Below are positions 1 through 7,064 of a DNA stretch of 9,384 nt, in pieces. The position numbers were made by a program, and so were the translations under genes. The stretch lies in the NCBI GenBank assembly GCA_039908285.1, contig JAMOBE010000122.1:1-9384 (forward strand), read 5' to 3'. The DNA comes from JAMOBE01 sp039908285. Its GTDB lineage: Bacteria; Pseudomonadota; Alphaproteobacteria; Rhodospirillales; Rhodospirillaceae. The notes beneath the pieces are model-generated. The model searched no databases. It saw nothing but the letters and a program-made list of their open reading frames with translations, and was not told the DNA's origin. Positions within the stretch are counted from its first letter, which is position 1; each line of letters starts with the position of its first letter.

Positions 1-79
1 AGACGTCATCCGCCTCGGCCAGGCGCCCCTCGCGATGCGCGGCCAGGGCGAAATTGAACGCCTCGTCGATGGTCGTCAA
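1..79 (-). CDS. TPR-like protein, N-terminal fragment (runs off the left edge)
   Basis: Reading leftward from a TTG at 79-77 gives 26 codons beginning MTTIDEAFNFALAAHREGR and continuing LAEADDV to the window edge. The pattern (helix, H-x-x-G-R, L-x-E-A-D/E) matches the first TPR helix pair of the neighbouring genes, for example HHQAGELAEAEAIYRQ in the 422-aa protein. The start is forced: an in-frame TGA lies at 94-92, and TTG is the only start-type codon between it and the conserved residues. A strong Shine-Dalgarno sequence sits 5 nt upstream. The gene follows the 691-aa glycosyltransferase on the same strand, so it is probably the next member of the paralogous TPR series. Whether it carries a GT41 domain, a membrane anchor or neither cannot be seen. 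The fragment is short, so the TPR call rests on the local motif and the context. Confidence 0.72.
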   Translation of the reverse strand, partial: MTTIDEAFNFALAAHREGRLAEADDV

Positions 80-84
80 ACGCC

Positions 85-89
85 CCTCC
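85..89 (-). promoter_or_regulatory. Ribosome binding site that fixes the TTG start at 79
   Basis: On the minus strand the sequence reads GGAGGGGCGT then TTG. The GGAGG core lies 5 nt before the TTG, and the in-frame TGA is four codons further upstream. This decides the start of the left-edge TPR gene. Confidence 0.7.
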
Positions 90-124
90 GGTCAGAGCCT
101 GAAAATGTATTCGGAACCTCTACT

Positions 125-150
125 CCCTCTCCCCCTCGAGGGGGAGAGGG
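125..150. repeat. Hairpin A, perfect 26-nt palindrome
   Basis: Thirteen bases from CCCTCTCC to CTC are followed exactly by their reverse complement, with no loop bases. The G-rich tail CCGGGGTGAGGGGG follows. It is the left hairpin of the composite element. No T-run follows in either direction, so it is not a classical intrinsic terminator. Confidence 0.8.
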
Positions 151-211
151 CCGGGGTGAGGGGGTGGGGCGGGCGGCACGTTCCGGGGAGCTCCGCGCCC
201 CCCCCACCCAA

Positions 212-241
212 CCCTCTCCCCCCTGAAGGGGGGGGAGAGGG
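212..241. repeat. Hairpin B, inverted copy
   Basis: The plus strand reads CCCTCT, six C, TGAA, eight G, AGAGGG. On the minus strand this is the same 30 nt as the hairpin at 9337-9366, followed by the tail TTGGGTG and a G-run. It therefore lies opposite in orientation to hairpin A and to the right-edge copy. Confidence 0.8.
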
Positions 242-278
242 CTTTCGACGCGCATGATGGCAATACATTTTCACTCTC

Positions 279-2354
279 TCAGTCGGTCCGCCCGTGAGCC
301 GCGCACCACGTGCGCCACATGCGGAGGAAGGCCGCCTCCATCTCGCGGGTGATGCCCACCTCGTCGCAGATCGGACCGTCGCGCAGGGAAGCGCGCAGGG
401 TCTGGCGCAGCGTGACGAGGCGCTCGCGATCACGGGCCAGGGCCGCCGCCTTGGCGATGTAGTCGTCGATGGTGTCGGCGATCAGGTCGCCCAGCCCGGC
501 GTTGGCGAGAACCGTGTGGCCGAACCGCTGACCGACGTGGATCCCGGTCATGGTCACCAGCGGCACGCCCATCCACATGGGGATGATGGAGGACGTGGCC
601 CCGGTGACGGGGAACGTGTCGAGCATCACCGAAACCCGGCCGTAGACGTCCATATTGGCCGGCCAGCCGCCCGGCAGGGGCTCCATGTCGAAGCGGTCGC
701 CAAGCCCCACCGCGAAGGAAGAGCGCCACGTCTGCCGCACGGCGGGATCGTCGTAGGTCTTGTGCTTGAGCAGCAGCCGCGTGCCGGGCACGGCGTCCAG
801 CAGACGGCGCCAGGCGGCGATGACCTCGGTGCCGATGCGAGCCGGCTCGCCGAAACAGGCGAACACCACCGGCTGCTCCGGCGGTGGCGGCGGCGCCACG
901 TCCGGCCACTCCGGATTGGGGCGGAACGGAGCGAAGAACTTCGACATGCGGACGAGAGTCTCGGAAAAATGGCTCTCGAAGCCCTCCGGCGCCAGATGGG
1001 GATCGGCCAGGAAATAGTCCATCATGGTGAGACCCGTGGTCCCTCCGTGGCCGAAGAAGCCGGCGGAAACCTGGATGGGAGCCGGCTTGCGGGCGAGCGC
1101 CAGCAGGCGGTTGTTGGCGGAGTGACCGCCGCAGTCCACCACGATGTCGATGCCGTCGGCACGGATCATCTGCGCCACCGCCTCGTCGGTGAGGCCCACG
1201 GTGTCCCGCCACTGGTCGGCAAGCGTCTTGAAGCGGGCGGTCAGGGGGTCCGGACGCGAAAGCTCGGAATAGCAGAACACCTCGAAGCGGGAGCGATCGT
1301 GGTTGGCGATGATCGGCTCCATGAAATAGGCGGCGGCGTGCTCGTGGAAGTCGGGCGACACGTAGGCCAGACGCAGGCGGCGGTTCGGGTCCGGCAGATT
1401 GATCGGGGGCATCGCCGAGTACTGGGCCGCATGCCGGCGGTCCCACAGGCGACACTCGTCCAGAATGGCCGGCCCGGTCATCTTCGGGTCGAAGAACAGG
1501 GTGAAGATCAGGCCGCTGTGGGCGATGGGCGAGGCGCCCTTCAGCACCAGCGACCGGCGGAGGCTGGACAGGGCCTCGTCAACGCGCCCGAGATTGCGCA
1601 GAACATGGGAATAGTTGGTGAGCCCGTCGGCATATTCGGGGTGAAGCGTCAATAGCCGCTGGAAAATGGCCGCCGCCTGGTGGAATTTCCCCCTTTCGAC
1701 ATGAATCAGGGCCAGATTGTTGAGCGCCGGGGCAAACGAGGGATTGAGCGCCAGCGCCCGATGATAGCAGGTGGTCGCATCTTCGAGCCGGCCATTGCGC
1801 CGATACCGCTCGCCGAGATTGTTGTGGGCATCGATGAAGTTGGGATCACACTCCACCGCCTTCCTGTAGCAGGCGATGGCCTCGTCGGGCCGGTTCAGCT
1901 TTTCCAGAACCAGGGCGTAGTTGTAGTAGCCGAGCGCCTCGTTCGGGGCCAGTGCGATGGCGCGCCGGAACGCCGCCTCCGCGTCATTGATCCGCCCCGC
2001 CGTCACATAGGCATTGCCCAGGTTGTTGAAGGCATAGCTCTCGTCGTCCTTGAGGGAAATGCCATGCTCGAGACTGGCGACACCCTCCTCGACCCGTCCG
2101 AGGCCGACGAGAGCCATCCCGAGGTGCACGTGATAGGCGGAATGCCTCGAGTCCAGGGCGATGGCCCGGCGGATCATGTCGACCGCGATGTCGTTGCGAC
2201 CCGTCTGGTGAGCCAGGACGCCGAGCAGATGGATCGGGTCGGAAAAGGTGGGCACCGCGGCGTAAACCTGCCGGTAGAGGTGCTCGGCCTCCTCGTAACG
2301 GCCGGCATTGTGGTACTCGGTGGCGGTGGCCATGACTTCCGCGATGGTGGGCAT
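279..2354 (-). CDS. TPR + GT41 (SPINDLY/OGT-like) protein glycosyltransferase, 691 aa
   Basis: Probable cytoplasmic glycosyltransferase that adds a sugar to Ser/Thr of protein acceptors. About eight 34-residue TPR units fill residues 3-275. Asn residues recur at 111, 145, 179, 213 and 247, exactly 34 apart, like the asparagine ladder of OGT that grips substrate peptide. The Glyco_transf_41 domain covers about 326-685: RLRLAYVSPDF (327-337), His339 aligned with the active-site His498 of human OGT, FGHGGTTG (434-441), FPVTGATSS (581-589) and WMGVP (594-598). Both halves of the GT-B fold appear present and the length is normal. Unusual residues: Arg506 where OGT has Lys842, and Ile591 where OGT has Asp925. 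The start is the ATG at 2354; it has only a weak ribosome binding site, but it lies 24 nt after the previous stop, so translational coupling is likely. Donor sugar and acceptor are unknown. Confidence 0.9.
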   Translation of the reverse strand: MPTIAEVMATATEYHNAGRYEEAEHLYRQVYAAVPTFSDPIHLLGVLAHQTGRNDIAVDMIRRAIALDSRHSAYHVHLGMALVGLGRVEEGVASLEHGISLKDDESYAFNNLGNAYVTAGRINDAEAAFRRAIALAPNEALGYYNYALVLEKLNRPDEAIACYRKAVECDPNFIDAHNNLGERYRRNGRLEDATTCYHRALALNPSFAPALNNLALIHVERGKFHQAAAIFQRLLTLHPEYADGLTNYSHVLRNLGRVDEALSSLRRSLVLKGASPIAHSGLIFTLFFDPKMTGPAILDECRLWDRRHAAQYSAMPPINLPDPNRRLRLAYVSPDFHEHAAAYFMEPIIANHDRSRFEVFCYSELSRPDPLTARFKTLADQWRDTVGLTDEAVAQMIRADGIDIVVDCGGHSANNRLLALARKPAPIQVSAGFFGHGGTTGLTMMDYFLADPHLAPEGFESHFSETLVRMSKFFAPFRPNPEWPDVAPPPPPEQPVVFACFGEPARIGTEVIAAWRRLLDAVPGTRLLLKHKTYDDPAVRQTWRSSFAVGLGDRFDMEPLPGGWPANMDVYGRVSVMLDTFPVTGATSSIIPMWMGVPLVTMTGIHVGQRFGHTVLANAGLGDLIADTIDDYIAKAAALARDRERLVTLRQTLRASLRDGPICDEVGITREMEAAFLRMWRTWCAAHGRTD

Positions 2355-2378
2355 GTTCGGTGTTCTTGGGTCAGGGGG

Positions 2379-3647
2379 TCATTGGGAAAGGGAGGGATCG
2401 GTCGACACGGCAGAGGACGTCCCGGTGGACGTCTCGGCAGCCGCCTCGGCCGCGATCTTGGCCTCGTAGTCGGCAAGCTTGCCGGCGAAGGCGCGCCAAC
2501 TGTCGCCCGGCCCCTGGAACTTGAGGCCGGCCGCCTCGAGGCGGAGGGTCACCCCGCCGAAATTCCACTGCTTGTTCCACAGATCGAGGTCGTTGAAGAT
2601 GCGGCGAAGGGCATAGTTGCGCATCGCCCGATGGGTGAAGCGCCGGCCGATGAACCAGTAGAGCAGCAGCACCACGGCGGTGATGGCCGAGGCGATCGTG
2701 CCTTCGAGAAACCTGTAGGAGGCGCCGATGATCAGCCCGACCAGGATGAAGGCCCGGGTCGAATAGAATTCCCCCCCGACCGGGGAGCCGACGTGCCCGA
2801 GCGTCCTGTGATCGATGTCGACGGCCACCAGGCCGCGGTTGTGGGCGTCGATGATGCGCTTGCGCAGCGTCTTGTCATCGGGGCGATCGCGGATTGCCGC
2901 TTCCAGGTTGACGCGGGCGACACCGAACTCGGAGTCGAGGTCCAGAGCCTTGCCGAAGGCGGTGATGGCCGCCTCCAGTTGTCCCATCCGGTAGAGGGCT
3001 TCGCCAAGGTTGTTGTGGACCATGGCGACGCCGGCATCGATCGCCAGGGCCTTCTCGAAGGTGGCGACGGCCTCGGCCAGGGCGCCCCGCGTCGTCAGGA
3101 TGGTGCCGAGGTTGTTGCAGGCCTCCATGTAGTCGGGCGCAAGGTCGAGCGCCTGGCGAAAGGCCGCGACCGCCGCATCGCCGTCGCCCAGTTCCCTCAG
3201 GACATTGCCGAGGTTGTTGAAGGCCTCGGGAAACTCGGCCTTGAGTTCCAGGGCGCGGCGAAAGGCGTCCGCCGCCTCCTCGAGGCGCCCCTGGGCGGCC
3301 AGGGCAAGGCCCATGTTGTTGTGAACCTCGGCGAACCCGGGGTGAAGGGCCAGCGCCTGGTCGAAGCTGGCGGCGGCCTCACCCGGCCGGCCCAGATCGA
3401 GGAGGGCGTTGCCGAGGGTGTTGCGGTAGACGGGTTGGGTCCCGTCGATGGCGATGGCGCGGGACACGAGGGCCACGGCGGACTCATTGTCGCCCATGGT
3501 GTGGGCGATCACCCCCAGCAGATGACACGCGTCGGCGTGGGTCGGATCGGCATCGAGAATCTGGCGGTAGATCGCCTCGGCCTCGGCCAGTTCTCCCGCC
3601 TGGTGGTGCTGAAAGGCTGTCGCGAGGGCTTCTGGAATGGATGGCAT
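2379..3647 (-). CDS. Membrane-anchored TPR protein without a transferase domain, 422 aa
   Basis: Residues 1-253 are about seven TPR units, with NNLG/NNMG motifs 34 residues apart (Asn111, 145, 179, 213). The first 90 residues closely resemble the start of the 691-aa glycosyltransferase (both begin MP[S/T]I-x-E and contain HLLGV-x-AH). Where that protein has its GT41 domain, this one has a linker (254-298), two closely spaced hydrophobic helices (about 299-314, AFILVGLIIGAS, and 318-334, ending VVLLLYWFIG) and an 88-residue tail rich in Trp, Arg and Ala. With no signal peptide, a helical hairpin would leave both the TPR domain and the tail in the cytoplasm. It may be a membrane scaffold or acceptor-recruiting partner for the flanking transferases. 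That role is inferred from context; I do not recognise the C-terminal region. The Shine-Dalgarno sequence is weak. Confidence 0.85.
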   Translation of the reverse strand: MPSIPEALATAFQHHQAGELAEAEAIYRQILDADPTHADACHLLGVIAHTMGDNESAVALVSRAIAIDGTQPVYRNTLGNALLDLGRPGEAAASFDQALALHPGFAEVHNNMGLALAAQGRLEEAADAFRRALELKAEFPEAFNNLGNVLRELGDGDAAVAAFRQALDLAPDYMEACNNLGTILTTRGALAEAVATFEKALAIDAGVAMVHNNLGEALYRMGQLEAAITAFGKALDLDSEFGVARVNLEAAIRDRPDDKTLRKRIIDAHNRGLVAVDIDHRTLGHVGSPVGGEFYSTRAFILVGLIIGASYRFLEGTIASAITAVVLLLYWFIGRRFTHRAMRNYALRRIFNDLDLWNKQWNFGGVTLRLEAAGLKFQGPGDSWRAFAGKLADYEAKIAAEAAAETSTGTSSAVSTDPSLSQ

Positions 3648-3719
3648 GTCGGGGGTTCGTCACCTTGCAGACGTGATCGCCGAAGCACCTCGGGCCGAAG
3701 AACCTCGAGCCAGAGTGCC

Positions 3720-4586
3720 TCAGGCCTCCAGAATCTTGTTGAGGTACTCGCCGTAGGAGCTGTTCCTGAACCTCTCGGCACAGACCTTGAGCTGCTGGGC
3801 ATCGATGAATTTCATGATATAGGCGATCTCTTCGAGACAGGCGATCTTCAATCCCTGCCGTTCCTCGATGGTATGAACGAACGCCGACGCCTGCATCAGC
3901 GACTCGTGCGTGCCGGAATCGAACCACGCATACCCGCGCCCGAAGGGAACCACCTGTAGTTCGTCCCAGGTGAGATACTGCCGTATGATGTCGGTGATTT
4001 CAAGTTCGCCGCGGGCGGACGGAGCAAGATTGGCGGCGATCTCGGTCACCCGCCGGTCGAAGAGATAGAGGCCGATGATGGCGTGGTTGGACTTCGGACG
4101 GGTCGGCTTTTCCTCGACCGACATGGCCCGGCCCGTGGCGTCGAACGAGACGATGCCATAGCGCTCGGGGTCGCGGGTGTAATAGCTGAAGATGGTGGCG
4201 CCGCGATTTTCCCGGACCGCCTTGTCCAGGAGAATCTGCAGCCCCTGCCCGTAGACCACGTTGTCGCCCAGCACCAGGGCGCAGTCGCCGCCGTCGATGA
4301 AGTCGCGGCCGAGGGTGAAGGCCTGCGGCAGGCCCGCGGGCTTGGGCTGGGCGACGTAGGAGATGCGGATGCCCCACTGGGTGCCATCGCCGAGCAGCTT
4401 GCGATAGAGGTCCGCCTCGTCCGGACGGGTGATCACCAGAATGTCGCGGATGCCGGCCAGCATCAGGAGAGACAGCGGATAATAGACCATCGGCTTGTCG
4501 TAGACGGGCAGAAGCTGCTTGCTGACGGCGACCGTCACCGGCGCAAGCCTCGTCCCCATGCCCCCGGCGAGAATGATGCCCTTCAT
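3720..4586 (-). CDS. rfbA: Glucose-1-phosphate thymidylyltransferase, 288 aa
   Basis: Converts dTTP and glucose-1-phosphate to dTDP-glucose and pyrophosphate, the first step towards dTDP-rhamnose and other dTDP-6-deoxysugars. The family signatures are in order: nucleotide loop LAGGMGTRLAPVT (6-18), SKQLLPVYDKPM (22-33), LLGDGTQWG (64-72), metal-binding LVLGDN (104-109, Asp108), RDPERYG (138-144), VEEKP (157-161), KSN (165-167), GELEITD (193-199) and AWFDSGTHESL (220-230, Asp223). Length fits the short RfbA/RmlA type, and nothing essential seems missing. The start ATG at 4586 has GGTGAGG four nt upstream and lies 34 nt after the stop of the 745-aa transferase gene. Its normal partners rfbB, rfbC and rfbD are not beside it; the flanking genes are both TPR proteins. 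The thymidylyltransferase call is firm. The link to the glycosyltransferases is inferred. Confidence 0.95.
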   Translation of the reverse strand: MKGIILAGGMGTRLAPVTVAVSKQLLPVYDKPMVYYPLSLLMLAGIRDILVITRPDEADLYRKLLGDGTQWGIRISYVAQPKPAGLPQAFTLGRDFIDGGDCALVLGDNVVYGQGLQILLDKAVRENRGATIFSYYTRDPERYGIVSFDATGRAMSVEEKPTRPKSNHAIIGLYLFDRRVTEIAANLAPSARGELEITDIIRQYLTWDELQVVPFGRGYAWFDSGTHESLMQASAFVHTIEERQGLKIACLEEIAYIMKFIDAQQLKVCAERFRNSSYGEYLNKILEA

Positions 4587-4620
4587 GACGCCTCACCCAT
4601 GTTCATCCAAAGGCGGCGGC

Positions 4621-6858
4621 TCACCGCCGATCGCGACACCAGTCACGCCACACGTCGCGCAGCGACTCCTCGATGTGGCGCATGACGCGCGGAGCATCGC
4701 AAACGGCGGAGTGCCGCATCATATCCCGCAGATTGCGCCGCAGGAAAGTCAGACGTTGGCGATCCTGGCTCAATTCCACCGCCTTTTCCACGTATTCCTT
4801 CGGCGTCCCGGCGACAAGCTCGGGAACGCCGACCGCGGGAAGCATCGAGGCGCCCGAGCGCTGACCGACGTGATGCCCGACCAGACTGACCACCGGCACC
4901 CCCATCCACAGGGGAATGAGGGTCGAGGTGCCGCCGGTCACCGGAAAGGAGTCGAGCGCGACGGAGATCCGGGAGTAGACCTCCATCCCGACACCCCAGC
5001 CGCCGGGCAGCCCCTCGATGTCCAGGCGATCGCCGAGGGCGCGGAAATGTCCCCGCCAGTGGTCCATGAGGCGCTGGTCGTCGAAGGTCCCGTGCTTGAG
5101 CAGGAAGCGCGCCCCCGGTACGGCGTCGAGCATCTCCGCCCACAGGTCCATCACCTCCGGCGCCACCCGGGCGGGATCGCCGAGGAAGGCGAACACCGGC
5201 GGTCCCTCGGGCGGCAGCGGCGTCACGTCGGGCCAGTCGCTCCGGGGCTGGAAGGGGGCGATGAACTCGGGCAGGCGGATCAGGCGCTCGCAGAACTGCT
5301 CCTCGTACCCGGGGGGCGTGAACCGGGAGTCGGTCAGCAGATGATCCAGGAACGGCCCGGTGGTGCCGCCATGGCCGAAGTAGGTCGCGATCTGAACGGG
5401 AGCCGGCCGCCGCGCCAGAGCCCGCAGCCGGTTGCCGGAGGTGTGGCCGGCGCAGTCGATCAGGATGTCGATGGCATCGGCGCGGATGCGGGCCGCCATC
5501 GCCTCGTCGTCGAGGGACCGCGTCTCCACCCAGTGGTGGGCGTAACGGCGCAGGCGCGCCGACACGCCGTCCTCGAGGGGGTGGTTGGAATAGCAGAACA
5601 CTTCGAACCGGTCGGCGTCGTGGTGGGCGAGCATCGGCTCGACATAGAACGACACCGCGTGGTCGCGGAAATCGGACGAGACATAGCCGACCCGCAGGCG
5701 GCGGTCCGGATCCGGGTCATTGGCGTGGGGCGGCACCGGTGTCGCGCCGCCGTGCATCCGGGTCCAGCGGAGACACTCGTCGCGCAACTCGACGCCGGTC
5801 GTGCGGGGATCGTACTGAAGCGCAAAAATGAGATTGCTGTGGGCCACCGCCTGGCGGGGATCGAGGTCCAGGGCCCGGCGGAAGCCGGCGATCGCCTCCT
5901 GGTGACGGCCAATCTCCTTCAAGGCGCCGGCCCGGTTGAGGTGTCCCTCGGCAAAGGCCTCGTCGATGGCGAGCGCCCGGTCAAAGTAGTCCAGGGCTTC
6001 GGCGAACCGACGCTCGTCCTTCATCGCGTTGCCAAGATTGTTGAGGGCGACGACCGAGTCCGGTTTCAGGGCGATGGCCCGCTGGAACAGCGCCGTCGCC
6101 CCCGGCCCGTCGCCCAGTTCCTTGATGGCGTTCCCCAGGTTGACGTGGGCGTCCACGAAGTCGGGATCGATGGCGAGCGCCCGGCGGCAGACCTCCTCCG
6201 CCTCGGCATTGCGGCCGGCGTGGTTCAGGGCATTGCCCAGATTGGCCAGCACCCCGGGGGTTTCGGGCGCGACGGCCAGGGCGCGGCGAAAGCAGGCGAT
6301 GGCCTCCACCGCCCGGCCCCGGTTGACGAGGGCACTGCCCAGATTGTTGTTGACCACCGCGTGATCGGGCACGGCCTCCAGTACGATCTGGTAGTGGGTG
6401 ATGGCCTCGTCGATGCGGCCGAGACCGCTCAGGGCCACACCCAGGTTGCAGCGCGCCTGATGGTGGCTGGGAGCCCGCGTCACCACGCCGGAGAGGATCT
6501 CGGCGGCGGTGGCGTCGTCACCGGCCTGGTGGGCGAGAACGCCGAGGAGGTGCAGGGCGTCGGCATCGTCGCCATTGAAGGAGAGAACCAGGTGGTAGCA
6601 GTGCTCCGCCTCCGCCCGACGGCCGGCTCGGTGATGGGCGAACCCGGCCTGCAGCAGGTCCCGCCGCAGCTCCCCCAGATTGGCCAGGGCCCCCTCATGG
6701 CCCGGGTCCCCGGCGAGTACGGCAAGATGGAAACGCAGCGAACCCTCGAGGTCGCCCGCCCGATGCAGGGCGAGGGCGGCGTCGAAGAACGCGCCGACGT
6801 CACTGGTGTGCTCGTTTCTGGTGTGCTGACTGCTTGCCGCCGTACTTATGACCACCAA
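4621..6858 (-). CDS. TPR + GT41 (SPINDLY/OGT-like) protein glycosyltransferase, 745 aa
   Basis: First gene of the leftward operon and a paralogue of the 691-aa protein. About nine TPR units lie between residues 20 and 340, with N-L-G motifs 34 residues apart (Leu173, 207, 241, 275). Residues 67-150 correspond to the N-termini of the 691- and 422-aa proteins, so about 65 residues are added in front. The Glyco_transf_41 domain covers about 387-740: RLRVGYVSSDF (387-397), His400 aligned with human OGT His498, YFGHGGTTG (493-501), FPVTGGTST (638-646), WMGVP (651-655). It has Arg564 in place of the OGT catalytic Lys842 and Ile648 in place of Asp925. No ATG is available at the start: an in-frame TGA at 6873-6871 leaves TTG (6858) or GTG (6855). 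TTG fits the GAGGA ribosome binding site better. Probably cytoplasmic; substrate unknown. Confidence 0.9.
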   Translation of the reverse strand: MVVISTAASSQHTRNEHTSDVGAFFDAALALHRAGDLEGSLRFHLAVLAGDPGHEGALANLGELRRDLLQAGFAHHRAGRRAEAEHCYHLVLSFNGDDADALHLLGVLAHQAGDDATAAEILSGVVTRAPSHHQARCNLGVALSGLGRIDEAITHYQIVLEAVPDHAVVNNNLGSALVNRGRAVEAIACFRRALAVAPETPGVLANLGNALNHAGRNAEAEEVCRRALAIDPDFVDAHVNLGNAIKELGDGPGATALFQRAIALKPDSVVALNNLGNAMKDERRFAEALDYFDRALAIDEAFAEGHLNRAGALKEIGRHQEAIAGFRRALDLDPRQAVAHSNLIFALQYDPRTTGVELRDECLRWTRMHGGATPVPPHANDPDPDRRLRVGYVSSDFRDHAVSFYVEPMLAHHDADRFEVFCYSNHPLEDGVSARLRRYAHHWVETRSLDDEAMAARIRADAIDILIDCAGHTSGNRLRALARRPAPVQIATYFGHGGTTGPFLDHLLTDSRFTPPGYEEQFCERLIRLPEFIAPFQPRSDWPDVTPLPPEGPPVFAFLGDPARVAPEVMDLWAEMLDAVPGARFLLKHGTFDDQRLMDHWRGHFRALGDRLDIEGLPGGWGVGMEVYSRISVALDSFPVTGGTSTLIPLWMGVPVVSLVGHHVGQRSGASMLPAVGVPELVAGTPKEYVEKAVELSQDRQRLTFLRRNLRDMMRHSAVCDAPRVMRHIEESLRDVWRDWCRDRR

Positions 6859-6867
6859 GTGGATATT

Positions 6868-6872
6868 TCCTC
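6868..6872 (-). promoter_or_regulatory. Ribosome binding site for the TTG start at 6858
   Basis: GAGGA on the minus strand lies 9 nt before TTG (6858-6856), or 12 nt before the alternative GTG (6855-6853). It overlaps an in-frame TGA (6873-6871), so translation cannot begin further upstream in this frame. Confidence 0.5.
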
Positions 6873-7053
6873 AGGCCGATGGATGGATGGCGGATGATGC
6901 CGTGCACCGGGCGCCGACGCAAGCCCGCCGTCTACCGCGCCCCCACGAACTCGCTACAAGGCAATGGGTGCATATGTCTTCACAGCCTCAAGGAATTGTG
7001 TTAGAGGGGGAACCAGCCTTGATGATAGTGCCCGATGCGGCACCCGACGCGAC

Positions 7054-7058
7054 AGGAG
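7054..7058 (+). promoter_or_regulatory. Ribosome binding site that fixes the start at 7065
   Basis: AGGAG followed by a 6-nt spacer precedes ATG 7065-7067. An earlier in-frame ATG at 7035 has no comparable site, so the shorter protein is preferred. Confidence 0.75.
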
Positions 7059-7064
7059 AGGGGG

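Larger units (their letters stand above)
100..273. repeat. MITE-like composite palindromic element with 12-bp terminal inverted repeats
   Basis: A 174-bp block is bounded by perfect 12-bp inverted repeats, TGAAAATGTATT (100-111) and its complement AATACATTTTCA (262-273). Inside are two GC-rich hairpins in opposite orientation (125-150 and 212-241). Each carries a G-rich tail pointing inward (about 151-165, and C-rich 198-211), so the two halves could also pair with each other. Similarity between the ends extends slightly outward (AGAG, two other bases, then TGAAAATG on both sides). It encodes no protein. It sits between the stop of the 691-aa gene and the start of the left-edge TPR gene. The unit resembles the CCCTCTCC...GGAGAGGG-type dispersed repeats of GC-rich proteobacteria. 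I see no clear target-site duplication. Confidence 0.75.
6859..7064. other. Divergent intergenic region, likely holds promoters for both gene groups
   Basis: These 206 bp separate the leftward glycosylation operon from the rightward winged-helix gene, so both must be transcribed from here or from further away. The stretch 6955-7035 is less GC-rich than its surroundings (CATATG, GAATTG, GATGATAG), which is where promoters would be expected. I could not find a -35/-10 pair with good spacing on either strand. No RNA gene or supported small ORF was seen. Confidence 0.4.

Noticed and set aside
92..433. Minus-strand open frame across the palindromic element and the end of the 691-aa gene
   Set aside because: Its sequence is Pro/Gly/Arg low complexity from the repeat, out of frame with the real gene.
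294..1655. A 453-codon open frame on the plus strand
   Set aside because: Antisense shadow of the GT41 domain of the 691-aa gene, with the same G/R/H-rich composition and no motif.
1680..3959. A 759-codon open frame on the plus strand
   Set aside because: It runs antisense through two TPR genes and into rfbA, with no recognisable domain. GC-rich repetitive TPR codons leave the opposite strand free of stops.
6878..6890. GATG tetranucleotide repeat upstream of the 745-aa gene, possible phase-variation tract
   Set aside because: Only three units, outside the coding region; too short to expect slippage.
4519..6897. A 792-codon open frame on the plus strand
   Set aside because: It is antisense to the whole 745-aa GT41 gene, whose domains are unambiguous. 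The translation is a low-complexity G/V/R/H-rich shadow.
7035..7064. Upstream ATG that would add ten residues to the winged-helix protein
   Set aside because: No ribosome binding site precedes it, while ATG 7065 has AGGAG at ideal spacing. The extra residues show no conserved feature.
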